Origin: an uncultured Eubacteriales bacterium
GTDB taxonomy: Bacteria > Bacillota > Clostridia > Peptostreptococcales > Anaerovoracaceae
DNA length: 46,802 nucleotides
Direction: 5' to 3'
NCBI GenBank assembly: GCA_902778585.1
Contig: CACYYD010000016.1
Coordinates: 1 to 46,802, forward strand
Below, piece after piece: positions 44,765 to 46,802 of the stretch (position 1 is the first letter of the stretch; each line of letters starts with the position of its first letter). The translations under genes and the position numbers were made by a program. The notes beneath the pieces are model-generated. The model saw nothing but the letters and a program-made list of their open reading frames with translations, had not been told where the DNA came from and ran no database searches.

Positions 44765-45136
44765 ATGGAATGGAACTTCAGAAATGGCATTCCGATCTAC
44801 ACTCAGATAATAGATGAGATGACGATGCGTATCGCAAGCGGGGCATATAAGCCCGGCGACAAAGTACCCGCTGTGAGGGAACTAGCGATGGACGCCGGGG
44901 TCAACCCCAACACGATGCAGAGAGCTCTTGCAGAGCTTGAACGCAGAGGGCTCGTCTACTCAGAGCGTACGAGCGGAAGATTCATAACAAATGAAGAAAG
45001 TGTCCTCAAAGATCTAAGAGAAGACCTCGCGAAGCGCTATTTCGATGAACTCACCGAAAAGCTCGGCAAGATCGGCATGGATCAGGAGGACATAAGGTCG
45101 GCAGTCGGCAGCTGGCTGGACGGTCTTGAGAAATAG
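44765..45136 (+). CDS. GntR-family repressor, YtrA subfamily
   Basis: 123 residues. Winged helix (IYTQIIDEMTMRIASGAYKPGDKVPAVRELAMDAGVNPNTMQRALAELERRGLV) followed by only a short helical tail, the YtrA type that lacks an effector domain. Such regulators control adjacent ABC transporters, often induced by cell-wall antibiotics. It is 16 bases behind the palindromic operator and 9 bases ahead of the ABC gene, so it should repress its own operon. GAGGAAA precedes ATG. Confidence 0.94.
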   Translation: MEWNFRNGIPIYTQIIDEMTMRIASGAYKPGDKVPAVRELAMDAGVNPNTMQRALAELERRGLVYSERTSGRFITNEESVLKDLREDLAKRYFDELTEKLGKIGMDQEDIRSAVGSWLDGLEK

Positions 45137-45145
45137 GAGGCTGAA

Positions 45146-45841
45146 ATGGCAAGGATAGAAATAGAAAATCTTACGAAAAAGTTCGGTGAACTCGCAGCCC
45201 TGGACAATGTAAGCATCTCGCTCGAGAAAGGGCAGATCGTGGGGCTTCTTGGACCGAACGGAAGCGGCAAGACGACGCTCATCAAAATACTGAACGGACT
45301 GCTGACACCTACAGGCGGCAGCGCAAAGATCAACGGCATGGAGCCGGGCGTCGGCACAAAGAAGGTCGTTGCATATCTGCCTGACAGAAATGCTCTGCCG
45401 GACTACATGACGACAGACCAGCTCATGGATCTTTACGGCGACTTCTTCGCGGACTTCAACAGGCTCAAAGCTGAGGCCATGGTGGACGATCTCGGCATCG
45501 ACCGCAAGCAGCAGATGAAGAAGATGTCGAAGGGCACCAAGGAAAAACTGCAGCTCTGCCTGGTGATGGCGAGAGAGGCTGAGGTCTACCTGCTGGACGA
45601 GCCGATCGGCGGCGTCGACCCGGCGACACGTGACTACATACTGAAGACCATCATCTCGAACTACAACGAGGACGCGGTGGTGATCATCTCAACGCACCTC
45701 ATCGCAGACATCGAGTCGGTGCTGGACGACGTGATCTTCCTCAAGAACGGGAAGGTCGAGCTCCATAAGAGCGCCGAGGAGATCCGCGAGGAGACAGGCG
45801 AGAGCGTTGATCAGCTTTTCAGGGAGGTATTCAAATGTTAG
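45146..45841 (+). CDS. ABC transporter ATP-binding protein (YtrB-like)
   Basis: 231 residues. Walker A GPNGSGKTT, Walker B EVYLLDEP, D-loop GGVDP and the H-switch STHL. The signature is SKGTK rather than LSGGQ, as often in this YtrB-type group. It energises the adjacent membrane subunit; the substrate is unknown, but the YtrA-linked setting favours lipid II-binding antibiotics or cell envelope stress. AGGAGG lies 7 bases before ATG. The stop overlaps the permease start by 7 bases. Confidence 0.95.
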   Translation: MARIEIENLTKKFGELAALDNVSISLEKGQIVGLLGPNGSGKTTLIKILNGLLTPTGGSAKINGMEPGVGTKKVVAYLPDRNALPDYMTTDQLMDLYGDFFADFNRLKAEAMVDDLGIDRKQQMKKMSKGTKEKLQLCLVMAREAEVYLLDEPIGGVDPATRDYILKTIISNYNEDAVVIISTHLIADIESVLDDVIFLKNGKVELHKSAEEIREETGESVDQLFREVFKC

Positions 45842-46608
45842 GTAAACTCTTAAAATACGAGATCCCGGCACTCGGCCGCAAGCTGGTGCCGCTGTACATA
45901 GGCTGGGCGGTCACAGCAGCTTTTCTGGGACTGATGGTAGGACCGTCGCAGAGTAAAACGGAATTCGGTGTAGTCATAAGCGGCCTGCTCTACACTGCGG
46001 CAGCGACGGCAGTCGTGGTGATGGGCGTCATAATGATAGTCCAGAGATACAGCAGGAGCCTGCTGGGAGACGAGGGCTACTTCAGCCACGTGCTGCCGGT
46101 CACAGCGTCTGAACACATCGCTTCAAAAAGCATTGCCGCACTGGTATGGGTGCTGCTCTCGGGAGTGGCCCTGATAGTAACAGGTCTTATAATCGTTATC
46201 TTCAGCGGCACGCTCAAGGTGATCAATATTGACGGATTGACAGAGTTTTTCAGACTTCTGTCACAGACACCGCTTACCGGATGGCTCACGCTTCTTGAAC
46301 TCCTTATCCTCTTTGCGCTCAGCACAACAAAGAGTATACTGGGGATCTACACGGCGCTGACCATAGGCCATCAGGCTAAGACAAGAACAGGTCTCGCGTC
46401 GATAGGAGCATACTTCGGAGTGCTCGTATTCGAATCGACGGTCGGCCGCGTATGCATGTCGGCATTCGGATCAATGATACAGGATTTCGATGTGCTGGAA
46501 TCGTTCCACGGACCGTTCGCGATCCTCGCGCTGATAACCATCGCGATCGGCGCTGTATACTTCTTCGTCTGCAAGTACCTGATGGAGAAGAGGCTGAATC
46601 TGGCATAG
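45835..46608 (+). CDS. ABC transporter permease subunit
   Basis: 257 residues with about six membrane helices (near 18-35, 48-70, 98-125, 143-163, 177-200, 228-248). Soluble motifs are few; the sequence matches no single named permease I can recall, but position, overlap with the ATPase gene and topology make it the membrane half of the transporter. Ribosome site AGGGAGG is 9 bases before ATG. It ends the GntR operon; a terminator with TTCG tetraloop follows after 71 bases. Confidence 0.85.
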   Translation: MLGKLLKYEIPALGRKLVPLYIGWAVTAAFLGLMVGPSQSKTEFGVVISGLLYTAAATAVVVMGVIMIVQRYSRSLLGDEGYFSHVLPVTASEHIASKSIAALVWVLLSGVALIVTGLIIVIFSGTLKVINIDGLTEFFRLLSQTPLTGWLTLLELLILFALSTTKSILGIYTALTIGHQAKTRTGLASIGAYFGVLVFESTVGRVCMSAFGSMIQDFDVLESFHGPFAILALITIAIGAVYFFVCKYLMEKRLNLA

Positions 46609-46679
46609 AGTATTCCATCAAACCACGGACCGCAGACTGCGAAAGGGTGCGGGAAGGATAAATAGAATAATGCAAACGG

Positions 46680-46707
46680 CAGGCACGGCTTCGGCTGTGC
46701 CTGTTTT
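46680..46707 (+). terminator. Terminator of the GntR-ABC operon
   Basis: CAGGCACGGC-TTCG-GCTGTGCCTG, 10-bp stem with one G-U pair and a UUCG tetraloop, then TTTT. Confidence 0.94.
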
Positions 46708-46708
46708 A

Positions 46709-46802
46709 GTAGTATGACGGGCATGCCGTCAGTCTGTGGTGAAAGTCCACAAGGGGCGTAGTTGCCGACGAACCCCCATAGCGATTTGCAAGGTTTGCAT
46801 CG
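46709..46802 (+). mobile_element. 5' end of a group II (IIC-type) intron, cut by window edge
   Basis: Right after the terminator T-run lies GTAGTATGACGGGCATG (from 46709), a hairpin TGACGG/CCGTCA with loop GCATG, then AGTC and the hairpin TGTGG-TGAAAG-TCCACA, as at the start of domain I in bacterial group II introns. The arrangement closely parallels the Oceanobacillus IIC intron start (stem, GGCAT loop, CAGTC, then GGTGAGAGTCC). IIC introns insert just behind terminator hairpins, which is the position here. The exact first base is uncertain because GTAGT departs from GUGYG. The reverse transcriptase gene would lie beyond the window. Confidence 0.72.

Overview
The window reads as a chromosomal segment of a low- to mid-GC Gram-positive anaerobe of the class Clostridia. 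This is inferred from HrcA/CIRCE heat-shock control, RbgA, YitT and YtrA-type GntR proteins, strong AGGAGG ribosome sites, occasional TTG/GTG starts and Firmicutes-type gene orders (tig-clpP-clpX-lon-engB, rplS-rbgA-rnhB, hrcA-grpE-dnaK-dnaJ, lepA-hemW). Composition looks fairly even, around half G+C. Nearly all of it is housekeeping DNA, with short accessory insertions.

Layout. 1-5.3 kb: a clostripain-type membrane-anchored protease cut by the left edge, a LysR regulator, an unlisted 29-residue membrane peptide on the minus strand, a DUF5662 protein, and an Hsp20 gene whose promoter carries a perfect CIRCE operator. 5.4-16.2 kb: a plus-strand run of beta-CASP nuclease, glutamate racemase, CYTH protein, trigger factor, ClpP, ClpX, Lon, EngB, HPRT and a PHP phosphoesterase. 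16.2-16.9 kb: a gene-free stretch with four 39-bp palindromic units at 82/52/82-bp spacing and a separate 26-bp tandem repeat, followed by a phage-type small regulator. 17.3-21.6 kb: Nudix hydrolase, a XerD-like protein lacking several catalytic residues, L19 with a structured leader, RbgA, and an RNase HII-RNase HI fusion. 21.6-24.7 kb: tRNA-Val(GAC), a formate/nitrite channel, and an ATP-grasp/esterase pair. 24.7-32.2 kb: the CIRCE-controlled hrcA-grpE-dnaK-dnaJ cluster followed by a second Lon. 32.3-40.9 kb: aminotransferase (minus), GH25 lysozyme, ExoIII, S20, LepA, HemW and glycerol kinase. 40.9-46.8 kb: asparaginase (minus), tRNA-Glu(CTC), a HaeIII-family endonuclease-like gene with no methylase beside it, YitT with a hidden 53-residue membrane protein, a GntR-ABC transporter operon with a perfect palindromic operator, and at the right edge what looks like the 5' end of a group IIC intron just behind a terminator hairpin.

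How the genes work together. The dominant theme is protein quality control: trigger factor, ClpXP, two Lon proteases, DnaK-DnaJ-GrpE and Hsp20 all lie within about 27 kb. HrcA, encoded here, should repress both its own operon and hsp20 through the two CIRCE sites. A second theme is ribosome and RNA biology (EngB, RbgA, L19, S20, LepA, beta-CASP RNase, RNases H, two tRNAs).

The most unusual items are the RNase HII-HI fusion with an internal ribosome site, the catalytically eroded XerD-like recombinase, the solitary HaeIII-like gene, the 39-bp palindrome array, and two small membrane-protein genes. All family assignments were made by reading motifs; no database search was run.
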